Shown one piece after another: positions 14,235 through 22,003 of a stretch of 32,786 nucleotides of DNA. A program made the translations under genes and the position numbers. The notes under the pieces are model-generated. The model worked only from the letters and a program-made list of their open reading frames with translations. It was not told the DNA's origin and made no database searches. The stretch is from a virus. Numbering within the stretch: the first letter of the stretch is position 1; each line of letters opens with the position of its first letter. Location of the stretch: positions 1 to 32,786 of IMG/VR virus record IMGVR_UViG_3300031999_004559, one strand, 5' to 3'.

Positions 14235-14320
14235 ATTTCAAGGGGGATGATTATTAGTATCTTCGGATACTTCACCCAGGCGTAATCAGTCGCCTTGAGA
14301 TAAAAACTAATTTATAAACT

Positions 14321-16048
14321 ATGGAAATAAATACTCAAACACCACTCATCAACGATGAACTAATGGTAAAACTAAACACTGAAAAGCGGTCGGCTTTGGA
14401 ATTTCAGAAGAGAAGGCACGAAGAATGGACAGATAATTACGAACTATATCGTAATAAAGTTAAGACCAACAGATTGACCCAAAGGCAGGCAGTAGTAGTG
14501 CCCCTAATGAAAGAATCTATTAAGACCCTGTTCTCAGAGATTGATGAAATACCCACTTTAGAGTTCAAGGAAAAAGGCGGGGACAGACAAAAGGAATTAT
14601 ACTTACAAGCTAGATGGGAAGATGACGCAGATAGGATAAACTTTGAGGGAGTGGATGCTATTGACAAAAAGACTGCTCTATTATATGGCAGGGCATTTAA
14701 AAAGATAAACTTTACCGGCGGCGAGTTTGAGGTTTATAACTTAGACAACTTTGATATTTTAATTGATCCATTGGTTAATCCTTTGGATATTGAAACAGCA
14801 CGATACATTACTCACCAAAACATTTTTAGAAGCTTACGTGACATCCTGGCTGATGACAAATACGAACCAAATGCCAAAAATCGGCTAAAAGACTATATTA
14901 ACTCAAAAGACATAATGGTTACCTCAGCCATAAATAAAGAGATATTTGAAGAAAAACAGGAAAGGTTAAAATCAATGGGGCTTGAGAAAGATGAATTCCA
15001 ATTATTCCCAGCGGGTGATGTGATAGTGAACCTAACTGAGCATTACACTTGGCTATGGGACAAGGCAACCAAGAAGTTTATCAGATACGTTATAGTTTAT
15101 GCTGATGACGCAATCAGGTTATATATGGCTCCATTAAAAGAAGCGATAGGAGTTGACTTTCTGCCTTTTGTAACTTGGGGCGAGGATATGGAAACACAGG
15201 ACTTTTGGAATGATGGGCCAGCAGATTTAATAAGGACTCCCAATAAAATACTGAATGTATTCTTTAGCCAGATGATAGAAAATAGAACCCTAAAGAACTT
15301 CCAGATGCATTGGTATGACGCCACTGCGCCAAACTATGTGCCACAAACTTATGAACCAGGGCCGGGAAGAATGTTGCCAGCTCCAGGAAAACCAGGAGAA
15401 GTAATACAGCCAGTAGAAGTTTCAGGATTAGAAGACGTGATGACCCAGATGGATTTCTTAATCAAGTTGATTGAGAGAGGAACTTCAGCAACTGCTATCC
15501 AAAAGGGAGTATCAGAAAAAGCCCAGATAACTTTAGGTGAAGTCCAAACCCTATTAGGTCAAGCAAAAGAAAAAGCCATAACAATGGCTAAATTTTACCG
15601 CAGATCGCACAAAGAATTAGGTATGAAGTATTGGCAGATGTTACAGGCCAACGATAAGGGCAAGAGGACTTTATATAAAGTATCTTCAAAGGGTAAGGTA
15701 TATCCCAAAGAACTAAGACCTTCTGATTGGATTTCAAAAGAAGGATACAAGGTTGAGGTTAAGTCAAGTTCAGAGCAGGAAGCGGAAGATGTTAAATCCA
15801 TAGAGAAGTGGACTTATATCAAGCAGCAATTCCCTGATAATCCGGTAGTAGCTAAGATAGCGGCCAGGAGAACGCTAGAGATAGGAGACGTGACGGCTGA
15901 AGAGTTAAAACAGATTGAGGAATTTGAGGAAAAGAAAGCGGAGATGATGATGCAACAGCCGATGATGGGGCAACAAATGGGACAGCAAATGGGACAACCG
16001 CAACCGCAAATACAACCAATGGCTAAACCATTAACACAACCAGCATAA
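14321..16048 (+). CDS. Portal protein
   Basis: A 575-residue protein of the size of short-tailed-phage portals. The opening helical region with Arg/Trp-rich residues 22-55, a segment VVVPLMKESIKTLFSEI near 61-77, a wing of mixed beta structure, and a long helix with RTPNKILNVFFSQMIEN near 305-321 fit portal folds. The C-terminus ends in a Met/Gln/Gly/Pro-rich tail (MGQQMGQQMGQPQ), often disordered in portals. It forms the dodecameric DNA entry ring that docks the terminase. It follows the structured leader, starts the virion block, and stops one base before the fibre-like gene. The call rests on length, pattern and gene order rather than one diagnostic motif. Confidence 0.8.
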   Translation: MEINTQTPLINDELMVKLNTEKRSALEFQKRRHEEWTDNYELYRNKVKTNRLTQRQAVVVPLMKESIKTLFSEIDEIPTLEFKEKGGDRQKELYLQARWEDDADRINFEGVDAIDKKTALLYGRAFKKINFTGGEFEVYNLDNFDILIDPLVNPLDIETARYITHQNIFRSLRDILADDKYEPNAKNRLKDYINSKDIMVTSAINKEIFEEKQERLKSMGLEKDEFQLFPAGDVIVNLTEHYTWLWDKATKKFIRYVIVYADDAIRLYMAPLKEAIGVDFLPFVTWGEDMETQDFWNDGPADLIRTPNKILNVFFSQMIENRTLKNFQMHWYDATAPNYVPQTYEPGPGRMLPAPGKPGEVIQPVEVSGLEDVMTQMDFLIKLIERGTSATAIQKGVSEKAQITLGEVQTLLGQAKEKAITMAKFYRRSHKELGMKYWQMLQANDKGKRTLYKVSSKGKVYPKELRPSDWISKEGYKVEVKSSSEQEAEDVKSIEKWTYIKQQFPDNPVVAKIAARRTLEIGDVTAEELKQIEEFEEKKAEMMMQQPMMGQQMGQQMGQPQPQIQPMAKPLTQPA

Positions 16049-16049
16049 T

Positions 16050-18908
16050 ATGAAAGAAGAATCAGTAGATGATATTTTAAAAAATGCCATTCAGAAAGCC
16101 GTTGATTTGGCTTCCCACGAAATGGCAATCCTTAAATCGACCGGCGAAATGGCAATCCTTAAATCGACCGGAAACAGGGCGATGTTTGAACGTAAGACAA
16201 AAGAACTGGAAGAGCATATAAACGACAAATACGCCCAATCAAGGGCGATAATAGAGGGAAAGATAAAACAACTGGAAGGAAAGATTCCAGAGAAGTTTGA
16301 CCCCAAAGAGATAAAGTCTGAGTTAGTATCGGCAAACAAGAAGATAGCAAAGAATCTGGCTGATATTAAAAAAATTATAACAAAGACAGTATTGCCAATA
16401 GAGGAAGGAATAGTAAAGTTGAACTTAAAGAGTGGGACTTTAAATGAGAAATTTGATAATTTGAAAGTTCCTTTAAAACATAAAGATTTAGAGGATATAT
16501 GGCCAGACGACCATCATCCTGAACTGCATTTATTAGAATCGCATCCTGGAGTCCAGGCAACATCCGCTGAATTGAATAGGTTAGTGGATGGTTCAGACGC
16601 TGGCCCGCTTCATACCCACGCTGAGTTAAGGAATATTATAATATCGGGTGGTGGGATGGGTGAGGCAAGAGTCATCGATTTGATAAATACTTATGGAGGA
16701 GCTGGCGGAATAAACAATATAGTTGAAGATTTAACCCCGCAATTAGGTGGAAATTTAGATGGACAGGCATTCACTATTACAACCACAAATACAATATCGG
16801 GGGGAATAGTAAGAACAAATAATTATCAGAATTTAGGCGGGACAGAAAGTTTTATCTGGAGTGCTGGAGATGATTGGTGGGAATTATCAGATGATTTTCA
16901 TATGGTTGGGGTAATAACTGGAGTTGCAAGTTATAACGGATTAGTCGTAACGGCTAACACTGGAGTAATTACGACCGGAACTTGGAATGGAACAGATATA
17001 GCAGTAGCAGATGGCGGAACTGGATTAGGAGCGATAGCTGATGGTTCTGTCTTGGTTACAAATGCGGCAAACGTCTTAAGTGCTATTACTTGGCACGCTG
17101 CAGGGACTAAGATTTTAACTAATATAGACGGAACTATATCTTGGGAGGCGGCAGGAGCTGGAGCACCAACTGCTTGGGATGATATTGGTGACCCAGATGC
17201 TGATGGAACTGTTGCTTTCGCGGGGTTTGAACAGACTTTGACTTCAACTTTAAATGAGGCGGCGCACACTACTTTAACAATTTATAACAGCACTGCTGAC
17301 TTAACGGCGGCAGTAACACTTTTAAAATTAACCTATAAAGATGATGGAGATGCTGATGGAACATTCTTAAATTGTTTAGATAATAATTCAGCAGATAGTA
17401 AATTCAGTATCGGGCAAGATGGTAATACTTTGATAGCGGGAACATTAGGGGTAACGGGAGCTATTACTGGAAATTTAACTGGTAATTGTTCGGGAACAGC
17501 CCTAACAGTAACACAAGCGGCACAAGGTGCGATTACATCGCTTGGAACTCTTACAACCCTGACAGTAGATGACATAACGATTAACGGAAACACAATATCT
17601 TCAGCGGGAGCTTCAACATTAGCAATCAATCCATTAGCAGGACAAGTAATAACATTTGATGCAACGGTTACTTTAGACGCTGGAGTAGTTGCAGGAATTA
17701 CATCTTTAACAGCAGATAATATAATTGCCAATACTGGAATAAAACCAGACGCAGACGGCGGGGCTTATCTTGGACAGGCAGGAACAGCTTTTGCAGATTT
17801 ATATTTAAAAGAAGGCGGGACAATAAATTGGGATTCAGGTGATGCAATTATTACCCAGACTGGAAACGACATAACTATTTCTGGCATTACTTCTTTCGGA
17901 TTAGGAACATCAACGGCAGTTACTCTTGGAACAATAGAGTTAGGAGCGGCGGCAGATACTACTATATCAAGAAGCGGTGCTGGGGCTATTCAAGTAGAAG
18001 GAGTTCAGGTTCTTTTATCAGGTGCGGCATTAGGAACGCCAGCCAGTGGAACAGTGACCAATTTAACAGGAACAGCATCAATAAATATAAATGGAACAGT
18101 CGGGGCGACAACTCCCACAACGATAGTGGGAACTACCATAACGGCTAACACTGGATTTTGTGCTGATGTTAATGACGGCTCTTATTTAGGAGTTTCAGGG
18201 ACTGCTTTTTCTGATTTATTCTTAGCAAGTGGAGCTGTGATAAATTTTCTTGCTGGAGCTGTAACTATAACTCACTCGGCTAATACACTTACCATAGCTG
18301 GAAGTGCTTATACGACTTTAGCTCTTGGAGCAACAAATATAACTTGCACAGGAACAATAGATAATTTAACAGCAGCTCACGTTACTACTTTATCGGTTGA
18401 CCATATTGGCGAGCATACTGGTTCGCACACAATAGTTGCTGATAACACGATTACTGCCGCAACTGGTGCATCAATAATTCTCCCAGCAGGCGGAGCAATA
18501 AAACTTACATTACCGACAACAGATGCACAATGCACTGGACATTATACAGATTCTTTTCAATCTGGTTATACCGCAGCCGCAGGAGATTTAGTCTATTACG
18601 GAACTGGTGGAAAATGGTTGGAAGTTGATGCTGATGCTGTGGCTACTTGTAAAGGACTTTTAGGGATAGCTATGGAAGCTAAAAATGACACTCAGGCAAT
18701 GAAAGTAGCACTTCCAGGTTCTATGGTTCATTTTGACGCTTGGACTTGGACAACTGGAGATACTTTATATGCAGGTGAAACTTTAGGGGCGATACAAAAT
18801 GCAATCCCAACGGGAGCTGACGCAGTAATCAAGGTCGTAGGTGTAGCGATAGATGCTGACACTATTTACTTTATGGGTTCACCCGACCAGCAAACAACAG
18901 TAGCCTAA
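16050..18908 (+). CDS. Fibre-like virion protein with coiled-coil N-terminus and repetitive shaft
   Basis: A 952-residue protein. Residues 1-145 are charged helix/coiled coil and contain a 9-residue tandem duplication, EMAILKSTG, at 24-41. A His-rich linker follows (154-190, with LHTHAEL), as in capsid-attached fibres. From about 195 to 800 the sequence is Thr/Gly/Ala/Ile-rich beta-repeat, including two related blocks near 560-595 and 696-731 that share the pattern NTG...D..YLG..GTAF.DL.L..G..IN. The last 140 residues form a globular domain with GDLVYYGTGGKW and VVGVAIDADTIYF, a type often found at the end of phage fibre-like proteins. It is probably a trimeric head or tail fibre. Position between portal and scaffold favours a head-associated fibre or decoration; this is inference. 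Confidence 0.7.
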   Translation: MKEESVDDILKNAIQKAVDLASHEMAILKSTGEMAILKSTGNRAMFERKTKELEEHINDKYAQSRAIIEGKIKQLEGKIPEKFDPKEIKSELVSANKKIAKNLADIKKIITKTVLPIEEGIVKLNLKSGTLNEKFDNLKVPLKHKDLEDIWPDDHHPELHLLESHPGVQATSAELNRLVDGSDAGPLHTHAELRNIIISGGGMGEARVIDLINTYGGAGGINNIVEDLTPQLGGNLDGQAFTITTTNTISGGIVRTNNYQNLGGTESFIWSAGDDWWELSDDFHMVGVITGVASYNGLVVTANTGVITTGTWNGTDIAVADGGTGLGAIADGSVLVTNAANVLSAITWHAAGTKILTNIDGTISWEAAGAGAPTAWDDIGDPDADGTVAFAGFEQTLTSTLNEAAHTTLTIYNSTADLTAAVTLLKLTYKDDGDADGTFLNCLDNNSADSKFSIGQDGNTLIAGTLGVTGAITGNLTGNCSGTALTVTQAAQGAITSLGTLTTLTVDDITINGNTISSAGASTLAINPLAGQVITFDATVTLDAGVVAGITSLTADNIIANTGIKPDADGGAYLGQAGTAFADLYLKEGGTINWDSGDAIITQTGNDITISGITSFGLGTSTAVTLGTIELGAAADTTISRSGAGAIQVEGVQVLLSGAALGTPASGTVTNLTGTASININGTVGATTPTTIVGTTITANTGFCADVNDGSYLGVSGTAFSDLFLASGAVINFLAGAVTITHSANTLTIAGSAYTTLALGATNITCTGTIDNLTAAHVTTLSVDHIGEHTGSHTIVADNTITAATGASIILPAGGAIKLTLPTTDAQCTGHYTDSFQSGYTAAAGDLVYYGTGGKWLEVDADAVATCKGLLGIAMEAKNDTQAMKVALPGSMVHFDAWTWTTGDTLYAGETLGAIQNAIPTGADAVIKVVGVAIDADTIYFMGSPDQQTTVA
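16119..16172 (+). repeat. 27-base tandem duplication in the fibre gene
   Basis: Two adjacent 27-base units, each starting GAAATGGCAATCC, identical except for the last base (16119-16145 and 16146-16172). The duplication keeps the frame and adds nine residues to the N-terminal helix. Near-identity means it arose recently. Confidence 0.95.
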
Positions 18909-18909
18909 T

Positions 18910-20256
18910 ATGCCAACAATAGACCAATCAAAACTTCCAATAGAAATAACCTCTAAGTATTCAATAGTGAATAATGCTTTTAAGTTAGATAAGGTTGTTA
19001 ATGCCGAATTAGATACTTATAAGAATGAGTCCAAAGACGAAATAAATGTAGAAATCGGGGATAGCAAACAAACTGAATTTTATCCCCAAATTAAGCTAAT
19101 GCGTTGGACGAATGAAACAAACTTTTCTGTCCGCTTAAAGGATACCGAATACGAAAAAGCCACAATTACAACCGATAAGGATAAAATAATCTGGGACAAA
19201 GATAATATAAAAATAGAGTTCTTTGATTATGCTGAAGGAGAAGGTGGGCACAAAATGATATGGTTCTTAAAAGAAAAACCACTAACCAACAAAGTTGAAT
19301 TTTCTTTACAAAGTAAAGGATTAGATTTTTTCAGGCAACCGCCATTAACGGAAGAATACCAAAATGGCTATTCAGAGGAATTTCAAAAAGAGATAGTAGT
19401 CACCGAAACCCAAGTCAAAGATTTAGACGGAAATGTTTTAGCGGAACGCCCCGAAAATGTCGTCGGCTCTTACGCTGTCTATCACCAAACCAAAGGCGGA
19501 ATGAATGATATTAACGGTAAGGAATACAAAACAGGGCAAATGGGAATGATTTATCCATCACATTTAACAGACGCAGAGGGAAAAGAAAGTAAAGTAAAAT
19601 TAGTTATAGATGTTATAAATAGCACTTTTACAGAAGAAATACCACAGGATTTTTTAGACACCGCTGTTTATCCAATCAGAGGGAATACTGATTTTGGATA
19701 TACAACACTTGCTGGAACAGCATCGGCTTTAAATAATATAGTTTCTGGCTCAAGAGATACCTCTGGTGGCACTGGAACATTGGTGAATATTACCGCTGGA
19801 ACATATAGGGCAGCAACGACCGCCAAAGAAAAGTGTGCTTTATATGATGATGCGAGTCCAGGTAATTTAATAGCTAATTCAGACACTCCTGAAAAAACAG
19901 GAGTAATAGCAAAGGATTGGGAAGTTTTTACTCCCACTTCCCCGCCATCAATATCAAATCAATATTATAAGATTATATTGTGGGGAAACGGCAATAATAG
20001 CACAGGTTATTGGAATACAACTTCTGGCATAAATAAATATTATTATAAAACAGCCGTAACATATAATGGATTTCCAGGAACTATTACTTTTAGTTCTTAC
20101 GATGGATATTCTTGGTCCACCTACGCCACCTATACGCCTGCGGGGGGAGGGGGGCCAGCTAATTTAAAAACCTATAATACTAATGCCAAAGCAAATATAA
20201 AAAGCATAGATACGAACTTAATAGCAAATGTTAAGACTTTAAATACTAACGCTTAA
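18910..20256 (+). CDS. Structural protein, beta-rich, with Asn-Thr-Asn C-terminal repeats
   Basis: A 448-residue protein of unknown family. The first 220 residues are mixed alpha/beta with charged strands; about 255-405 is Ser/Thr/Gly/Tyr-rich beta sheet, typical of virion surface domains. After a Gly-rich hinge (AGGGGP) the last 30 residues repeat the pattern TNxxANxKxxxTN (NTNAKANIK, DTNLIANVK, NTN). I associate similar tails with structural proteins of uncultured-phage contigs. It starts one base after the fibre gene stop. It could be a tail or surface-decoration protein; there is no enzyme motif. Confidence 0.6.
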   Translation: MPTIDQSKLPIEITSKYSIVNNAFKLDKVVNAELDTYKNESKDEINVEIGDSKQTEFYPQIKLMRWTNETNFSVRLKDTEYEKATITTDKDKIIWDKDNIKIEFFDYAEGEGGHKMIWFLKEKPLTNKVEFSLQSKGLDFFRQPPLTEEYQNGYSEEFQKEIVVTETQVKDLDGNVLAERPENVVGSYAVYHQTKGGMNDINGKEYKTGQMGMIYPSHLTDAEGKESKVKLVIDVINSTFTEEIPQDFLDTAVYPIRGNTDFGYTTLAGTASALNNIVSGSRDTSGGTGTLVNITAGTYRAATTAKEKCALYDDASPGNLIANSDTPEKTGVIAKDWEVFTPTSPPSISNQYYKIILWGNGNNSTGYWNTTSGINKYYYKTAVTYNGFPGTITFSSYDGYSWSTYATYTPAGGGGPANLKTYNTNAKANIKSIDTNLIANVKTLNTNA

Positions 20257-20277
20257 CAATCTTTGAACCATAATAAT

Positions 20278-20598
20278 ATGCATAAACTTTTAGAGCAATT
20301 ATTCAAAAAAAGGAAGATAACAAGTGTCAATGAATTGACTCCTGAAGAGGCACAGCAGTTTGATGATTGGCAGAAAATCCTATCAGAAGGGGAAATGTCG
20401 GTTGATAAGATAAAGCAATTCTGCGGACTGCAATTAGGAATTATAAAAGGGCAGATGAAGAATTTAGACAACACCCCGCAAAAGAATGAAAGATTGACAA
20501 CCTATTTTAACATCTATGACGCTTTAATAACTTTAATTAACTCCCCACAGGCCGAGAGGGAGAGTTTGGAGAAATACCTCAACCAATTACTCAAATGA
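20278..20598 (+). CDS. Small helical protein in the virion block
   Basis: A 106-residue, mostly helical acidic protein with a TPEEAQQFDDWQKIL segment near 20-34 and an amphipathic C-terminal helix. I start at ATG 20278 (AATATG context, like many genes here), not at the upstream in-frame TTG. It overlaps the next gene by 4 bases. Position before the scaffold suggests a chaperone, assembly or minor head role. No family is recognised. Confidence 0.55.
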   Translation: MHKLLEQLFKKRKITSVNELTPEEAQQFDDWQKILSEGEMSVDKIKQFCGLQLGIIKGQMKNLDNTPQKNERLTTYFNIYDALITLINSPQAERESLEKYLNQLLK

Positions 20599-20993
20599 CA
20601 AAGAAACCCAAAAAAGAAAAATCCCCCAAAATATCCCCAAAAGTAAACATTTTTAGGCCGATCGGATGGTGGAGCTCCGCCTTCACTACCGGAACTGCAG
20701 TCGCACCCACAATAAGGATGTTAGCAACCGGTGGAACATCGGGTGCAACCGCTTACGTTGCCTGGTTTTCAGTGCTTACTAGCGGAACTTGGGCGGCAAA
20801 TACAGCGGCTGGGACTATATATTTTTACAACCCATCGAAAAAGTTCACCGCTGGGGAGACAGTATCTTGGACTGGTGGCTCTTGTGTGATAACTACAGCC
20901 CTTATCCCGAATAGGGGGCACGCCGTGATTATTGATTTGGGGGATGTAGACGAGTTAAATATAAATAAATCAATTAAAAAAGTTTATAAATAA
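20595..20993 (+). CDS. Small beta-rich virion protein (decoration-like)
   Basis: A 132-residue protein. A Lys/Pro-rich N-terminus (residues 2-16) precedes a Gly/Thr/Ala-rich beta domain with the pattern GATAYVAWFSVLTSGTWAA...AGTIYFYNPSKKFTAGE. Alternating strands with SGTWAA and TAGE turns are a common repeat in phage capsid or tail structural proteins. A short charged tail ends the protein. It is probably a head-decoration or fibre-associated protein. It overlaps the helical protein by 4 bases and is followed one base later by the basic peptide. Confidence 0.55.
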   Translation: MTKKPKKEKSPKISPKVNIFRPIGWWSSAFTTGTAVAPTIRMLATGGTSGATAYVAWFSVLTSGTWAANTAAGTIYFYNPSKKFTAGETVSWTGGSCVITTALIPNRGHAVIIDLGDVDELNINKSIKKVYK

Positions 20994-20994
20994 T

Positions 20995-21126
20995 ATGCCA
21001 TTCAAATCAGAAAAGCAGAGAAGATACCTTTGGAAACACGAACCAGAAGTAGCCAAAAAATGGGCTAAGAAATATGGTTCTAAAATAAAAAAGTCGATAA
21101 AAAAAGCATCATTTAAAAAAGGTTAA
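20995..21126 (+). CDS. Small basic phage protein
   Basis: A 43-residue, very Lys-rich protein. MPFKSEKQRRYLWKHEPE (1-18) matches a widespread small phage protein type with the core SExQRRYLW...EPEVAKKW. Such proteins lie among virion genes in many phages; their role is unknown, though the charge suggests nucleic-acid contact. The ATG lies in AATATG context, with the stop codon of the preceding gene immediately upstream. Confidence 0.7.
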   Translation: MPFKSEKQRRYLWKHEPEVAKKWAKKYGSKIKKSIKKASFKKG

Positions 21127-21131
21127 ACAAT

Positions 21132-21188
21132 ATGAAATTAAGAAGAAGACACTGGACTGGGAATCAACGTGCAGGGTCAAGAGGATAA
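21132..21188 (+). CDS. Possible very short basic peptide
   Basis: An 18-residue ORF, MKLRRRHWTGNQRAGSRG, with an AATATG start six bases after the stop of the basic protein. Arg-rich, and could be a leader or nucleic-acid-binding peptide. It is too short to judge from sequence. Confidence 0.2.
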   Translation: MKLRRRHWTGNQRAGSRG

Positions 21189-21307
21189 TAAACTTCAGAG
21201 CCATTAAAGGCAAAGAGGCCGAGAAAGAAAACTCGTTAAAATAAGAGCACAAAAGCTCGTTAAAAAATGTAAAGGTCGACTATTCATAGTTAAGTCGTAA
21301 AATTACT
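21189..21307 (+). promoter_or_regulatory. Non-coding leader with repeat copy R3, before the scaffold gene
   Basis: It contains a diverged copy of the R1/R2 element: TCGTTAAAAT (21233-21242) and GCACAAAA (21247-21254) at the same spacing as in R2, followed by an N2-YCG-like stretch. CTCGTTAAAA is itself repeated at 21232-21241 and 21256-21265. GAGC (21245-21248) can pair with GCTC (21255-21258), and CGACT (21277-21281) with AGTCG (21293-21297). There is no consensus -35/-10 pair. It is likely to be a control region for the scaffold and capsid genes. Confidence 0.5.
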
Positions 21308-21961
21308 ATGCTTAAAAAATTAGAAGATGTAAAACCAGTTTCAGAACCATCACCTGAACCAATCGCTGAACCCGTCAACCCAGACGTTAAACCGGAGGAA
21401 AAGGTGCCAGTTACAGAGGAAATAGCACCAAAACCAGCGGCTCAAGAACCCGGTCCCGTTCCCTACAAGAGATTTCAAGAGGTGAACGACAAAGCCAGAA
21501 TTCTTGAGGAAGAGTTAAAAATAGCGAGAGAATCCTCTGTTTCTCCTGAGAAACTTGCTGAATTACCTGATTGGGAATTGATGACAGAAACCGAAAAATA
21601 TCTGGCCAAAGAACTGATGAACCTGAAGGAAAAGACTAAATGGGAAGAGGACTTTACTAGGGCAAAAAAGACATTCCCGGAATTAGGGGACAAAGCGGCA
21701 GAGTTCAAAGACTTTGCTTACAAGTATCCTAAATCTGTGGATGTAGAAGTTCTGGCAAAATCATTCCTATTCAAGCCAGCTTCAGAACCAGTTGAAAAGC
21801 CAGCCAATAAAGGATTAGAAAAACCAACAGGAGGTTCAAGGCAAGTTCCAGCACCCGGACTTACTCTGGATGAGATTAAGAGACTGAGGGAGAACCAACC
21901 CAAACTATACGAAAAGATGGTTATAGAAGGGAAACTCCCAAAAAAGTTGCCAGAGAAGTAG
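21308..21961 (+). CDS. Probable capsid scaffold protein
   Basis: A 217-residue hydrophilic protein directly before the major capsid gene. The N-terminal 55 residues are Pro/Glu/Val-rich and disordered (repeated PEP, PV and KPE pairs); 60-150 form charged helix with coiled-coil character; a second Pro/Gly-rich linker (about 160-190) leads to a final amphipathic helix, LTLDEIKRLRENQPKLYEKM, that ends in a basic tail. Disordered N-terminus, central coil and basic C-terminal helix that contacts the coat protein are the usual layout of scaffolds. No protease motif is seen, so it is probably not a protease-scaffold fusion. Confidence 0.75.
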   Translation: MLKKLEDVKPVSEPSPEPIAEPVNPDVKPEEKVPVTEEIAPKPAAQEPGPVPYKRFQEVNDKARILEEELKIARESSVSPEKLAELPDWELMTETEKYLAKELMNLKEKTKWEEDFTRAKKTFPELGDKAAEFKDFAYKYPKSVDVEVLAKSFLFKPASEPVEKPANKGLEKPTGGSRQVPAPGLTLDEIKRLRENQPKLYEKMVIEGKLPKKLPEK

Positions 21962-21973
21962 GGGACAGGTCGC

Positions 21974-22003
21974 AGGAGAAATCTTTATTAGATTTAGAAT
22001 ATG
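21974..22003 (+). promoter_or_regulatory. Ribosome-binding site brought into place by a hairpin
   Basis: AGGAG (21974-21978) is 22 bases from the capsid ATG, too far for ordinary use. Between them AAATCT (21979-21984) pairs perfectly with AGATTT (21990-21995) around a five-base loop. When the hairpin is folded, only AGAAT (five bases) separates the AGGAG from the ATG, an ideal spacing. Similar folded initiation regions are known for some T4 genes. Confidence 0.5.

Larger units (their letters stand above)
13983..14320 (+). other. 338-base structured non-coding region before the portal gene
   Basis: The longest gap in the window. In order it holds repeat R2; a two-tier hairpin, AACGAT (14037-14042) with ATCGTT (14066-14071) enclosing GTGAAC/GTTCAT; a weak promoter candidate; the strong terminator at 14181-14234; a hairpin AGTATC-TTCG-GATACT (14256-14271) with a very stable UUCG loop; and AGGCG/CGCCT (14278-14295). 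TCAAGG (14238-14243) can pair with CCTTGA (14293-14298) as an alternative, and GGCGACT of R2 (13982-13988) is complementary to AGTCGCC (14288-14294). A GTG-initiated 44-codon ORF (14046-14180) ends one base before the terminator stem; I could not tell whether it is translated. The region could carry a small RNA or a leader controlling the virion genes. Confidence 0.6.

Noticed and set aside
13994-14275. Minus-strand 93-residue ORF before the portal gene
   Set aside because: It runs antisense through a repeat, several hairpins and a strong terminator, has no ribosome-binding site and no recognisable domain; the region is better explained as non-coding.
17333-17731. Minus-strand 132-residue Val/Ala/Pro-rich ORF
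   Set aside because: Antisense shadow of the Thr/Gly/Ala-rich fibre shaft; no start signal and low-complexity composition.
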